A stretch of 8,158 bases of DNA from DATIHK01 sp035480775. Its GTDB lineage: Bacteria; Patescibacteriota; WWE3; UBA101185; UBA10185. Position 1 is the stretch's first letter. Each line of letters opens with the position of its first letter. The translations under genes and the position numbers were made by a program. This document shows, one piece after another, positions 1-5,465 of the stretch. A model generated the notes under the pieces. That model was not told the origin of the DNA. It made no database searches and saw only the letters and a list, made by a program, of their open reading frames with translations. The DNA lies in contig DATIHK010000070.1 of NCBI GenBank assembly GCA_035480775.1, positions 1-8,158 of the forward strand, given 5' to 3'.

Positions 1-270
1 TCCTTGCTGATGATCGATTACATGAAGATTTCTTTCACTATGCTCGACGTTCATGCAAACGGAGTGCGTTTTCAGTAACATCGCCAACGAGTCGCAAGGT
101 ATGGTGTCTGTGCAGTACATAACTTTATTGCGTATTTGGCAGTTCTTTTCGACGTCACGTTTAATGCGTTCCGGTGTTCTTCGTGTCATCCACCAACTTA
201 TACCAGAAGCAATGGCCAGAATTGCAATTAAGACCACAACTGTAATTCCGAGCGGAACAAGATTTGCCAT
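1..270 (-). CDS. Unknown single-pass membrane protein, C-terminus beyond window
   Basis: This reading frame is open for 90 codons from an ATG at 270 to the left edge, with no stop, so the gene is partial. I do not recognise the family. Residues 3-23 form one hydrophobic segment (starting NLVPLGITVVVLIAIL), followed by WWMTRR and a basic stretch. That fits an N-terminal membrane anchor with the rest in the cytoplasm by the positive-inside rule. The soluble part has four cysteines in about 30 residues (within EKNCQ, YCTD, PCDS and VCMN), which could bind metal or form disulfides; this is not established. The start is well supported: AAGGAG lies 6 nt upstream (277-282), and a TTGCAT-N17-TCTAAT promoter lies further out. 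It is divergent from the helicase gene and visibly more G+C-rich. The plus-strand frame over the same bases lacks comparable start signals. Confidence 0.7.
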   Translation of the reverse strand, partial: MANLVPLGITVVVLIAILAIASGISWWMTRRTPERIKRDVEKNCQIRNKVMYCTDTIPCDSLAMLLKTHSVCMNVEHSERNLHVIDHQQG

Positions 271-318
271 ATGTAGCTCCTTTGAGCCGGATTGCTGATT
301 TCAGAAAAAGTTATTCAG

Positions 319-347
319 ATTAGAACATTTTCAATAACTATATGCAA
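319..347 (-). promoter_or_regulatory. Sigma70-type promoter for the left-edge gene
   Basis: Read on the minus strand, a -35 hexamer TTGCAT (342-347) and a -10 hexamer TCTAAT (319-324) are separated by exactly 17 nt, with a TG one base before the -10. Transcription would begin near 312, giving a leader of about 40 nt that carries the AAGGAG site for the ATG at 270. This is the best two-hexamer promoter in the window. Confidence 0.55.
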
Positions 348-357
348 GTTTTGACCG

Positions 358-372
358 TGGTATTATACCCAT
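358..372 (+). promoter_or_regulatory. Leaderless-type extended -10 for the helicase gene
   Basis: TATTAT (361-366), preceded by TGG (an extended -10 signature), ends exactly 6 nt before the GTG start at 373. The expected transcription start is therefore at or next to the first base of the start codon. No SD site and no good -35 are visible. The same spacing recurs before four other genes here. Confidence 0.6.
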
Positions 373-2319
373 GTGCCTAATCCTCAAGAAGATTTATTTC
401 AAGGTTTGAATCCGCAACAAATTCCGGCAGTTACGCATTTAAATGGACCTGCTTTAGTTGTTGCTGGTCCGGGTAGTGGTAAAACTCGTGTTCTTACACA
501 TCGAGTTGCTTATTTAATAAAAAACTGTGGAGTTTCAGAACTAAGCATTTTATGTGTAACTTTTACCAATAAAGCAGCTGGCGAAATTAAATCTCGTGTC
601 GAGAATTTATTAAAAGACGATGCTATAAAGTTGCCTTGGAGCGGAACCTTTCACTCGATCTGCTCTAAAATTTTGCGCAAAGACGGATTTAATATTGGGA
701 TTCCTATTTCTTTTGTTATTTATGATTCCGATGATCAGCAATCTATAATAAAAGGAATTTTAAAAGATTTTGGAATTGATCCAAAGAAAACTAATCCTTA
801 TGCAGTTTTGTCTACTATATCTGGGGCAAAATCCGAACTTATTTTTCCAGAAGATTATGAAAAAATTGCCAACGGATATTTTCAACGCACGGTCGCTAAA
901 ATTTATCCAGAATATCAAAAACGTTTGCGCGCTAATGATGCGCTAGATTTTGACGACCTATTGGTCGAAACAGTAAAACTTTTTACCGAAGTTCCGCAAG
1001 TATTACAAAAGTATCAAAGAGTTTTTCAATACATTATGGTTGATGAATATCAAGACACCAATAAAGCTCAATATGTTTTGACAAAATTGTTAGCCGATGA
1101 CCACAAAAATCTTTTTGTAGTAGGAGATATGGCTCAAGCAATTTATAGTTTTCGTGGCGCTGACTTTAGAAACATTTTAAATTTTCAACGAGATTATCCG
1201 TACGCAATTATTTACAATCTAGAACAAAATTATCGTTCGACACAAACTATCTTAAACGCAGCAACGAATGTAATCAAAAATAATTCCACACATATACCAC
1301 TAGATTTATGGACTCAAAACGGTAAAGGCGAAAAAATAATTACCTATACCGGAAACAGCGAAAAAGAAGAAGCAGCTTTTGTCGCGACCCAACTTTTAGA
1401 AGAAATTTCGCACGGCAAAGATTTTAAAGATATCGCAGTTTTATATCGAACCAATGCGCAATCTCGAAACATCGAAGAATTCTTTATTCGCAATAATATT
1501 CCTTATAAAATTATCGGCGGCCAAAGATTTTATTCGCGCAAAGAAATTAAAGATGTGATTGCGTATTTGCGGGTCGTACATAATCCCAAAGACTCTGTTT
1601 CGTGGGACCGCATCATAAACACCCCTCCGCGCGGAATTGGCGATAAATCGCGCGAAGCTTTAAAAGCCAATAAATGGAATATCGATGAAGTCGAACACAA
1701 AACTCAATTGCCTTTTTCAAAATGGATCGGCGAAAAAGAAAAATATTCCACATTAGAATTAATGGACGAACTTATCGAAGCTTCTCGGTACTTGTATTGG
1801 CTTAACGATGGAACCGAAGAAAATAAAATGAGAATTGAAAACGTTAAAGAACTTAGAACTGTAGCAGCCCAATTTACCAACCTCGAAGAATTTCTCGAAA
1901 ACGTTGCGCTAATTGAAAGCTCTGACAAACCTCGTAACGCTGATTTTAATGCCGTCACACTTTTGACGATTCACGCTTCGAAAGGTTTGGAATACAAAGT
2001 TATTTTTATAATCGGCATGGAAGAAGGACTTTTTCCACATCAGCAGTCCTTGTTGGACTTAAACGAGCTCGAAGAAGAACGCCGTTTATGTTACGTGGCA
2101 ATAACTCGCGCGATGGAAAAAGTTTATTTAACACAAGCCAGTTCGCGCATGTATTTTGGAAGTGTTCAAAGTAATATGCCAAGTAGGTTTTTAGCGGAAA
2201 TTCCGCAAGAATTGATAGAATTTCGTGGTTATATGCGGCCTCGCTCTACTTTTTCTCGTCAGAATGACGAGTTTTTAGACGACCTAGATTCTCGCCGCAA
2301 GAATTTTAGCTGGGATTAA
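373..2319 (+). CDS. pcrA: UvrD/PcrA-family SF1A DNA helicase (short form)
   Basis: This is an ATP-dependent 3'-5' DNA helicase of the UvrD/PcrA/Rep family, acting in repair and replication-fork maintenance. All the core motifs are present: a Q-motif (LNPQQ, residues 12-16), Walker A GPGSGKT (32-38), motif Ia TFTNKAA (63-69), Walker B VDEYQD (223-228), motif III GDMAQAIYSFRGAD (251-264), motif IV NYRS (286-289), motif V TIHASKGLEY (532-541) and motif VI CYVAITRA (573-580). PPRGIG (418-423) marks the 2A/2B region. At 648 residues it is shorter than typical PcrA or UvrD (about 720-740). The 2B segment looks compact, and the tail after motif VI ends in SRRKNFSWD with no recognisable Tudor-like domain of the kind that contacts RNA polymerase in PcrA/UvrD. 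The start is GTG at 373, supported by the promoter spacing; the ATG at 371 is out of frame and soon stops. The exact orthology (PcrA, UvrD or Rep) is not resolved. Confidence 0.95.
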   Translation: MPNPQEDLFQGLNPQQIPAVTHLNGPALVVAGPGSGKTRVLTHRVAYLIKNCGVSELSILCVTFTNKAAGEIKSRVENLLKDDAIKLPWSGTFHSICSKILRKDGFNIGIPISFVIYDSDDQQSIIKGILKDFGIDPKKTNPYAVLSTISGAKSELIFPEDYEKIANGYFQRTVAKIYPEYQKRLRANDALDFDDLLVETVKLFTEVPQVLQKYQRVFQYIMVDEYQDTNKAQYVLTKLLADDHKNLFVVGDMAQAIYSFRGADFRNILNFQRDYPYAIIYNLEQNYRSTQTILNAATNVIKNNSTHIPLDLWTQNGKGEKIITYTGNSEKEEAAFVATQLLEEISHGKDFKDIAVLYRTNAQSRNIEEFFIRNNIPYKIIGGQRFYSRKEIKDVIAYLRVVHNPKDSVSWDRIINTPPRGIGDKSREALKANKWNIDEVEHKTQLPFSKWIGEKEKYSTLELMDELIEASRYLYWLNDGTEENKMRIENVKELRTVAAQFTNLEEFLENVALIESSDKPRNADFNAVTLLTIHASKGLEYKVIFIIGMEEGLFPHQQSLLDLNELEEERRLCYVAITRAMEKVYLTQASSRMYFGSVQSNMPSRFLAEIPQELIEFRGYMRPRSTFSRQNDEFLDDLDSRRKNFSWD

Positions 2320-2340
2320 AACTTGTGACCTTTAGGTCAT

Positions 2341-2376
2341 AAAAAAAGCCAGAAGGTGTGTCGACGCCTTCTGGCT
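2341..2376 (-). terminator. Intrinsic terminator of the minus-strand two-gene operon
   Basis: AGCCAGAAGG (2347-2356) pairs perfectly with CCTTCTGGCT (2367-2376). The inner bases add T-G, G-C and T-A pairs around a GTCG loop. On the minus strand the stem is followed by seven U residues (A-run at 2341-2347). This is a textbook terminator for the genes ending at 2403. On the plus strand it lacks a U-tract, so it is a poor terminator for the helicase gene. A small hairpin, TGACC(TTTA)GGTCA at 2326-2339, lies just beyond on the minus strand. Confidence 0.85.
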
Positions 2377-2377
2377 C

Positions 2378-2404
2378 GTGAATCGTAAATCGTAAACGTA
2401 AATC
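2378..2404. repeat. Short tandem repeat, about 7-bp unit, four copies
   Basis: On the plus strand the units read GTGAATC (2378-2384), GTAAATC (2385-2391), GTAAAC (2392-2397, one base short) and GTAAATC (2398-2404). The last unit overlaps the TGA stop of the minus-strand gene (2405-2403), so the array occupies the space between that stop and the terminator stem. Likely replication slippage; no function is evident. Confidence 0.6.
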
Positions 2405-2690
2405 AGACTCGTTGCGGTTGCAGGTGCGGATGATCTTTGAGGTATAGCTCGTGTTTTTTGAGCAGCATACCCAAAGACGTTTTCAGTTCTCTTTCAACCG
2501 CCCTAATACTTCTTGGCGAAGCTTGACTGTCTATGAGCACAATGTAATCCCGCATAATTTGGAATGTTTCTCTCCTCAGATTCCTTAGTCGTTCTAGTGC
2601 ACGGGAGTCTGGCGCTATGCTGACAAGTGTTCGAACTAATGTAGTTTCGTTATTTACTCTTGCCACAAGTTGCCGCTGATTGTTGTTCAT
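2403..2690 (-). CDS. Small unknown helical protein B, diverged paralogue of its upstream neighbour
   Basis: A 95-residue, basic, apparently all-helical protein with no membrane segment or signal peptide. I do not recognise the family. It resembles the upstream gene product: RDYIVLI (47-53) matches RDLQKLM, RAVERELK (63-70) matches SAVEKAVK, and KKHELYLKDH (78-87) matches AQHRHYCKVLKDSH, including an HxxY pattern. I infer a tandem duplication followed by divergence. It lies 15 bp after the TAA of the upstream gene and before a strong terminator, so the two are probably one operon. The bases before the ATG at 2690 (AAAGTCCACG) give only a weak SD match, so translation may be coupled. The frame is closed by TGA and has no internal disruption. 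Base composition is richer in G+C than the helicase gene. Function is unknown; a structural or nucleic-acid-associated role is only a guess from the charge. Confidence 0.7.
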   Translation of the reverse strand: MNNNQRQLVARVNNETTLVRTLVSIAPDSRALERLRNLRRETFQIMRDYIVLIDSQASPRSIRAVERELKTSLGMLLKKHELYLKDHPHLQPQRV

Positions 2691-2705
2691 CGTGGACTTT
2701 GTATT

Positions 2706-3056
2706 TTAGTCGCTGGCTGGTTCAAGATGCTTAAAGCTGCTCGAATACTGGTGTCCTTTATTGCGGTTATGGCTGTCTTTTAGAACTTTACAATAATGAC
2801 GATGCTGCGCCGCCAGTATTCTGAGATTTCCTTTCAAGCTTTTGACGGCTTTTTCGACAGCACTCGTCCGCTTGCCTTCGGGCATTTCGGTGTTGCGCAT
2901 CAGCTTCTGCAGATCGCGTATTTGTCTGAGCAATTTCTGGCTCGCTTGGTGCAATTCGCTGGCAGGTCGATCTTTGGGCTGTCCTTTCAGCGTTTGGGTA
3001 ATTGCGTCAAATTCCAATCTTGCCAGGGTAACGCTGGTTGCTGCATCCGAAGCCAT
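2706..3056 (-). CDS. Small unknown helical protein A, first gene of the pair
   Basis: A 116-residue, lysine- and arginine-rich protein predicted by eye to be helical, with two long amphipathic stretches (about 33-56 and 64-93) and a polar, histidine-rich tail (about 96-112). It has no signal peptide or membrane segment, and I do not recognise it. The start is well supported: AAGGAG (3064-3069 on the minus strand) lies 7 nt before the ATG at 3056. Its middle and C-terminal parts align with the downstream 95-residue protein (see that entry), so the pair probably arose by duplication. The plus-strand frames that overlap it lack comparable start signals and appear to be its shadows. The operon is divergent from the G5-3D gene, with 109 bp between the starts. 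The function cannot be assigned from sequence. Confidence 0.75.
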   Translation of the reverse strand: MASDAATSVTLARLEFDAITQTLKGQPKDRPASELHQASQKLLRQIRDLQKLMRNTEMPEGKRTSAVEKAVKSLKGNLRILAAQHRHYCKVLKDSHNRNKGHQYSSSFKHLEPASD

Positions 3057-3151
3057 GGTAGGTCTCCTTAACTGGGAATTTGACCCATTTTACTACTATG
3101 GGCAAAAAAAGCCAGTCCACTCGCATTTTTCCTGATGGTCTTGTTTGTACT

Positions 3152-3165
3152 AGTATACTTAAGCA
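3152..3165. promoter_or_regulatory. Palindromic -10 (AGTATACT) upstream of the G5-3D gene
   Basis: TATACT (3154-3159) ends exactly 6 nt before the ATG at 3166, the leaderless arrangement. The octamer AGTATACT (3152-3159) is a perfect palindrome, so the minus strand also reads TATACT (3157-3152), pointing at the two-gene operon. A minus transcript from it would start near 3145 and have a leader of about 90 nt. A TAAAAT at 3092-3087 on the minus strand is an alternative -10. No convincing -35 is seen on either side. Confidence 0.5.
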
Positions 3166-3885
3166 ATGCACCGCTTATCATTTTTAATACTATTGGCTTT
3201 TTCGCTTCTACATTTTGTAAATAGCTCTCCAAAAGGCCAAGTACTAGGTGTTTCAAGTAAAAACAGCGAGACGGTAGTTTATAACAAAGACAAAACTCAA
3301 ATTGTTACCAAAACTGCCTTCGCTCAAAAAGAAACAACAGAAACCGAAACAATTCCATTTGAAACGAAACATAAAAAAGACCCGGAGCTAGATTACGGTG
3401 AGCAAAAAACTACTCAACAAGGAAAAGATGGTGTAAAAACATACCACTATTTAATTACATTTTGGCATGATGATGTAATAGATAAAGTTTTACAAAAGAC
3501 TGATACAGTTCCACCTGTTGAAGAGCAAATTGCGGACGGAACAAAAATAACCTGGAACACTTTGGCGACTGCTGATGTTGGTCGCGTAAAATATTGGTAT
3601 AAATTAAAAGTTTGGGCGACCAAATACGACGCCAATTGTATAGGTTGCACGGGTCGCACTTTTAGCGGAACCGCTGTTGTCAAAGGAGTTTGCGCTACAG
3701 ATCCAAAAGTTATTCCATTAGGGACTAATTTTTATGTGGAAGGTTATGGCTTGTGCCGAGCCGAAGATATTGGAGGAGCCATAAAAGGTAATCGCGTAGA
3801 CCTGGGTTATGTTGACGCTTCAAAAGGAGCTTGGAGAACTGGCTATACAAATGTGTACTTGTTGACCAACGCTCCGACAGAGTAA
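3166..3885 (+). CDS. G5 and 3D domain cell-wall protein, secreted or membrane-anchored
   Basis: A 239-residue envelope protein. Residues 4-19 form a hydrophobic N-terminal segment after MHR, acting as a signal peptide or anchor. Residues about 56-126 match the G5 domain pattern (ETIPFETKHKKDP, QQGKDGVKTYHY, TKITW), a module linked to binding wall glycans. Residues about 147-233 form a 3D domain, with TDPKVIPLGT (178-187), EDIGGAIKGNRVDLGY (200-215) and a final NVYLL strand. The three aspartates that name the family would be D179, D201 and D212. This G5-3D order resembles YabE/Rpf-type proteins of Gram-positive bacteria; 3D domains share the double-psi beta-barrel of MltA-like lytic transglycosylases. 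Wall cleavage or remodelling is therefore likely but not shown. Four cysteines (158, 161, 176, 197) in the 3D part could form disulfides outside the cell. The start is the ATG at 3166, set by the -10 spacing; no SD is seen. Confidence 0.9.
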   Translation: MHRLSFLILLAFSLLHFVNSSPKGQVLGVSSKNSETVVYNKDKTQIVTKTAFAQKETTETETIPFETKHKKDPELDYGEQKTTQQGKDGVKTYHYLITFWHDDVIDKVLQKTDTVPPVEEQIADGTKITWNTLATADVGRVKYWYKLKVWATKYDANCIGCTGRTFSGTAVVKGVCATDPKVIPLGTNFYVEGYGLCRAEDIGGAIKGNRVDLGYVDASKGAWRTGYTNVYLLTNAPTE

Positions 3886-3887
3886 TT

Positions 3888-3923
3888 TGGTATAATCACT
3901 TAAATTTCAACCACCAAAGGAGG
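3888..3923 (+). promoter_or_regulatory. Extended -10 promoter and strong SD for the 73-residue gene
   Basis: TGG followed by TATAAT (3891-3896) is a consensus extended -10, starting only 6 bp after the TAA of the G5-3D gene. Transcription would begin near 3903, giving a leader of about 26 nt that carries AAAGGAGG (3916-3923), 5 nt before the GTG start. TTGACC (3862-3867) lies too far upstream (23 nt) to be a normal -35. No terminator separates the two genes, so read-through from upstream is also possible. Confidence 0.6.
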
Positions 3924-3928
3924 AGCTA

Positions 3929-4150
3929 GTGTTAGTCTTACGTCCTATTGCGGATTTTACTCCTGTTTCACCAGGTTTGACCTATTATGTTCAAGATGAG
4001 TCTGGTCAGTCTAAGATCTCTGTGCTTGTGGTGGACGGAGATAGTATCAAAGCGAAAATTATCGACATTGTACACGGGAGTGGTTTCAAATCGAAAGCCA
4101 AAGATGACGCTGTAACTGTAACCCGAGCCATGCTACATGTTTCGACATGA
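3929..4150 (+). CDS. Small unknown beta-rich protein, 73 residues
   Basis: A 73-residue soluble protein with no signal peptide or membrane segment; I do not recognise it. The pattern of alternating hydrophobic residues (LTYYVQD, KISVLVVDGD, SIKAKIIDIV, DAVTVTRAML) suggests several beta strands joined by Gly/Asp turns. A small SH3- or OB-like barrel is possible, but this is an inference from pattern alone. The start is a GTG at 3929 with the best SD site of the window (AAAGGAGG, 5 nt upstream) and its own TATAAT promoter, which points to strong expression. It ends in TGA and is followed by an intrinsic terminator, making it a single-gene unit. The composition is less AT-rich than the flanking enzyme genes. 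Confidence 0.7.
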   Translation: MLVLRPIADFTPVSPGLTYYVQDESGQSKISVLVVDGDSIKAKIIDIVHGSGFKSKAKDDAVTVTRAMLHVST

Positions 4151-4175
4151 TTGGAATCGCCGGTTGCTTAAAATT

Positions 4176-4206
4176 AGAGCTGGACTCGCCACACCAGCTC
4201 TTTTTA
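4176..4206. terminator. Intrinsic terminator between convergent genes
   Basis: AGAGCTGG (4176-4183) pairs perfectly with CCAGCTCT (4194-4201) around a 10-nt loop. On the plus strand it is followed by TTTTTATTTT, terminating the 73-residue gene. On the minus strand the stem is followed by AATTTTAAG, a weaker U-tract, so it may also serve the methyltransferase gene. The TAA stop of that gene (4206-4204) lies inside the plus-strand U-tract. Confidence 0.85.
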
Positions 4207-4674
4207 TTTTCTGACAATATGGTCAATTACGATTCCTGCAGTTGTAGCGACATTTAACGAATTATGTTTGCCGTTTCGGGCAATTTCAATAATCTCATCC
4301 GCGTTTTGACGAATTAATTTACTAACGCCGTCTCTTTCGTTGCCAAAGACTATAATCATATCTGGTGTTAATTTCCAATTATTTAGTAAAATAGATTTTT
4401 CGTCTTGTTCAATTGCCACTAGTTTTAATTTATTTTCTTTGGCAAATTTTAGTAAGTGCTCAGAGTCATCCAAAAAATCTATTTGCAAATCATTGTCAGA
4501 TCCCAGGTCCGTTTTGCGCAATTTTTCATGTATAGTCACTTTTCCACCTGGCAAAACATTTTTACCGCTATAACCGACAAGCAATACATTTTTAATTCCA
4601 AAAAAACTACACGTTCTTAAAATTGCTCCAACGTTGTATAAACTACGAATATTTTCGAGCGCTATATAAAGCAT
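4204..4674 (-). CDS. SPOUT (TrmH/SpoU-type) RNA 2'-O-methyltransferase
   Basis: A 156-residue SAM-dependent RNA ribose methyltransferase of the SpoU branch of SPOUT enzymes. The three family motifs are present in order: motif 1 NIRSLYNVGAILRT (8-21), with R20 in the place of the catalytic arginine; motif 2 IIVFGNERDGVS (107-118); and motif 3 SLNVATTAGI (139-148). Motifs 2 and 3 form the knotted SAM site. It is close to the minimal length of the family, like TrmL, and has no extra RNA-binding domain, so the substrate (tRNA wobble base, G18 or an rRNA site) cannot be named. I choose the ATG at 4674 because TATACT lies 6 nt before it and translation starts directly with strand LYIALENIRS. The longer start at 4719 would overlap rsmA and span the promoter. 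It is divergent from rsmA, so two RNA methyltransferases share one 20-bp control region. Confidence 0.93.
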   Translation of the reverse strand: MLYIALENIRSLYNVGAILRTCSFFGIKNVLLVGYSGKNVLPGGKVTIHEKLRKTDLGSDNDLQIDFLDDSEHLLKFAKENKLKLVAIEQDEKSILLNNWKLTPDMIIVFGNERDGVSKLIRQNADEIIEIARNGKHNSLNVATTAGIVIDHIVRK

Positions 4675-4694
4675 AAGCGTAGTATAATTCATTT
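4675..4694. promoter_or_regulatory. 20-bp bidirectional leaderless promoter (SPOUT methyltransferase / rsmA)
   Basis: The whole gap between the two start codons is 20 bp. Plus strand: TATAAT (4683-4688) ends 6 nt before the rsmA GTG (4695). Minus strand: TATACT (4686-4681) ends 6 nt before the methyltransferase ATG (4674). The two hexamers share the self-complementary TATA at 4683-4686. There is no room for an SD site on either side, and any -35 contacts must lie inside the opposite gene. Confidence 0.7.
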
Positions 4695-5465
4695 GTGAGC
4701 GATTCTCTTTACAAACCAATAAAAGAACTTGGACAGAACTTTTTAACAGATACTCAAACCGTAAATAAAATGGTCGAAGCTCTCGAACTTACTCCTACTG
4801 ACATAGTAATAGAAATTGGCCCTGGTTTAGGAGTGTTAACCGAAGTCATTGAACAATATTTAACTTCTACGGAATCTCGTTTGATTGCTGTAGAAATTGA
4901 CGAACGGTTTACTTTAAAACTTGATCAAATGTTTTTAGAAAATGCTAACGTTGAGATAGTTAAAGCCAATGTTTTGGATTGGCTACCGACTTACAAAGAT
5001 CCGAAACCTTTTAAACTAATTGGCTCACTTCCTTATTACATAACTTCTCCTATTGTTCATAAAATTGTGCAAATGGAATCACAACCAGAAATTGCAGTAT
5101 TGCTTGTTCAAAAAGAAGTTGCAGACAGAATTAATAATAAAGCTCCAGATGCGACGTATCTTTCTTCGTATGTGCAAACTTTTTTTGAGGTGAGCTATCT
5201 GGGAAAAGTTGACCGCAAAGTTTTTTCTCCAGAGCCAGAAGTAGATGGTGGAATTTTGAAATTAGTCAAAAAGCAACCGTTGGTTTCTCGAGATAGGTTG
5301 GGCAAATATGAAGGCTTTTTGCATAAAGGCTTTTCAAATCCTCGAAAAATGCTCAACAAAGTTTTCACAGCTGAGGAGCTGGCAAAAGTGGGAATAGATG
5401 CAACCCTGAGAGCGCAAAATTTGGATGTAGATAAATGGGTACAACTTTTTAATATTACTTCGTAA
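4695..5465 (+). CDS. rsmA: 16S rRNA (adenine1518/1519-N6) dimethyltransferase RsmA (KsgA)
   Basis: RsmA dimethylates the two adjacent adenines in helix 45 of 16S rRNA during late 30S assembly. The 256-residue length fits the family. Visible motifs are GQNFL (13-17), the SAM-binding loop EIGPGLGVLT (40-49), an acidic VEID (66-69) for the SAM ribose, motif IV SLPYY (111-115), FSPEPEVDG (177-185) and the C-terminal KGFSNPRKML (211-220). Motif IV is unusual: KsgA/Dim1/Erm enzymes normally have Asn where Ser111 stands (NLPY). Ser is known at this position in other N6-adenine methyltransferases, so activity is plausible. The GTG start is set by the TATAAT 6 nt upstream and by the lack of space for a longer N-terminus. 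The gene ends with TCG TAA inside the first copy of a 16-bp tandem repeat. Confidence 0.95.
   Translation: MSDSLYKPIKELGQNFLTDTQTVNKMVEALELTPTDIVIEIGPGLGVLTEVIEQYLTSTESRLIAVEIDERFTLKLDQMFLENANVEIVKANVLDWLPTYKDPKPFKLIGSLPYYITSPIVHKIVQMESQPEIAVLLVQKEVADRINNKAPDATYLSSYVQTFFEVSYLGKVDRKVFSPEPEVDGGILKLVKKQPLVSRDRLGKYEGFLHKGFSNPRKMLNKVFTAEELAKVGIDATLRAQNLDVDKWVQLFNITS

Noticed and set aside
53..298. Plus-strand reading frame of 81 codons near the left edge
   Set aside because: The opposite strand has an uninterrupted frame with a good SD site, a -35/-10 promoter and a membrane helix over the same bases; the plus frame has no start signals and a protein-unlike sequence.
1123..1164. Helicase motif III GDMAQAIY lacking the usual second Asp
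   Set aside because: GDxAQ variants occur in many UvrD-like helicases as far as I know, so this is not evidence of inactivity.
2796..3135. Two plus-strand frames opposite the first small helical gene
   Set aside because: Neither has an SD site or a -10 at the usual spacing, and both run opposite a minus-strand gene with a clear AAGGAG.
4675..4719. Longer SPOUT methyltransferase starting at 4719
   Set aside because: It would overlap rsmA and read through the promoter; the family normally begins just before NxRNxG, which the ATG at 4674 provides.
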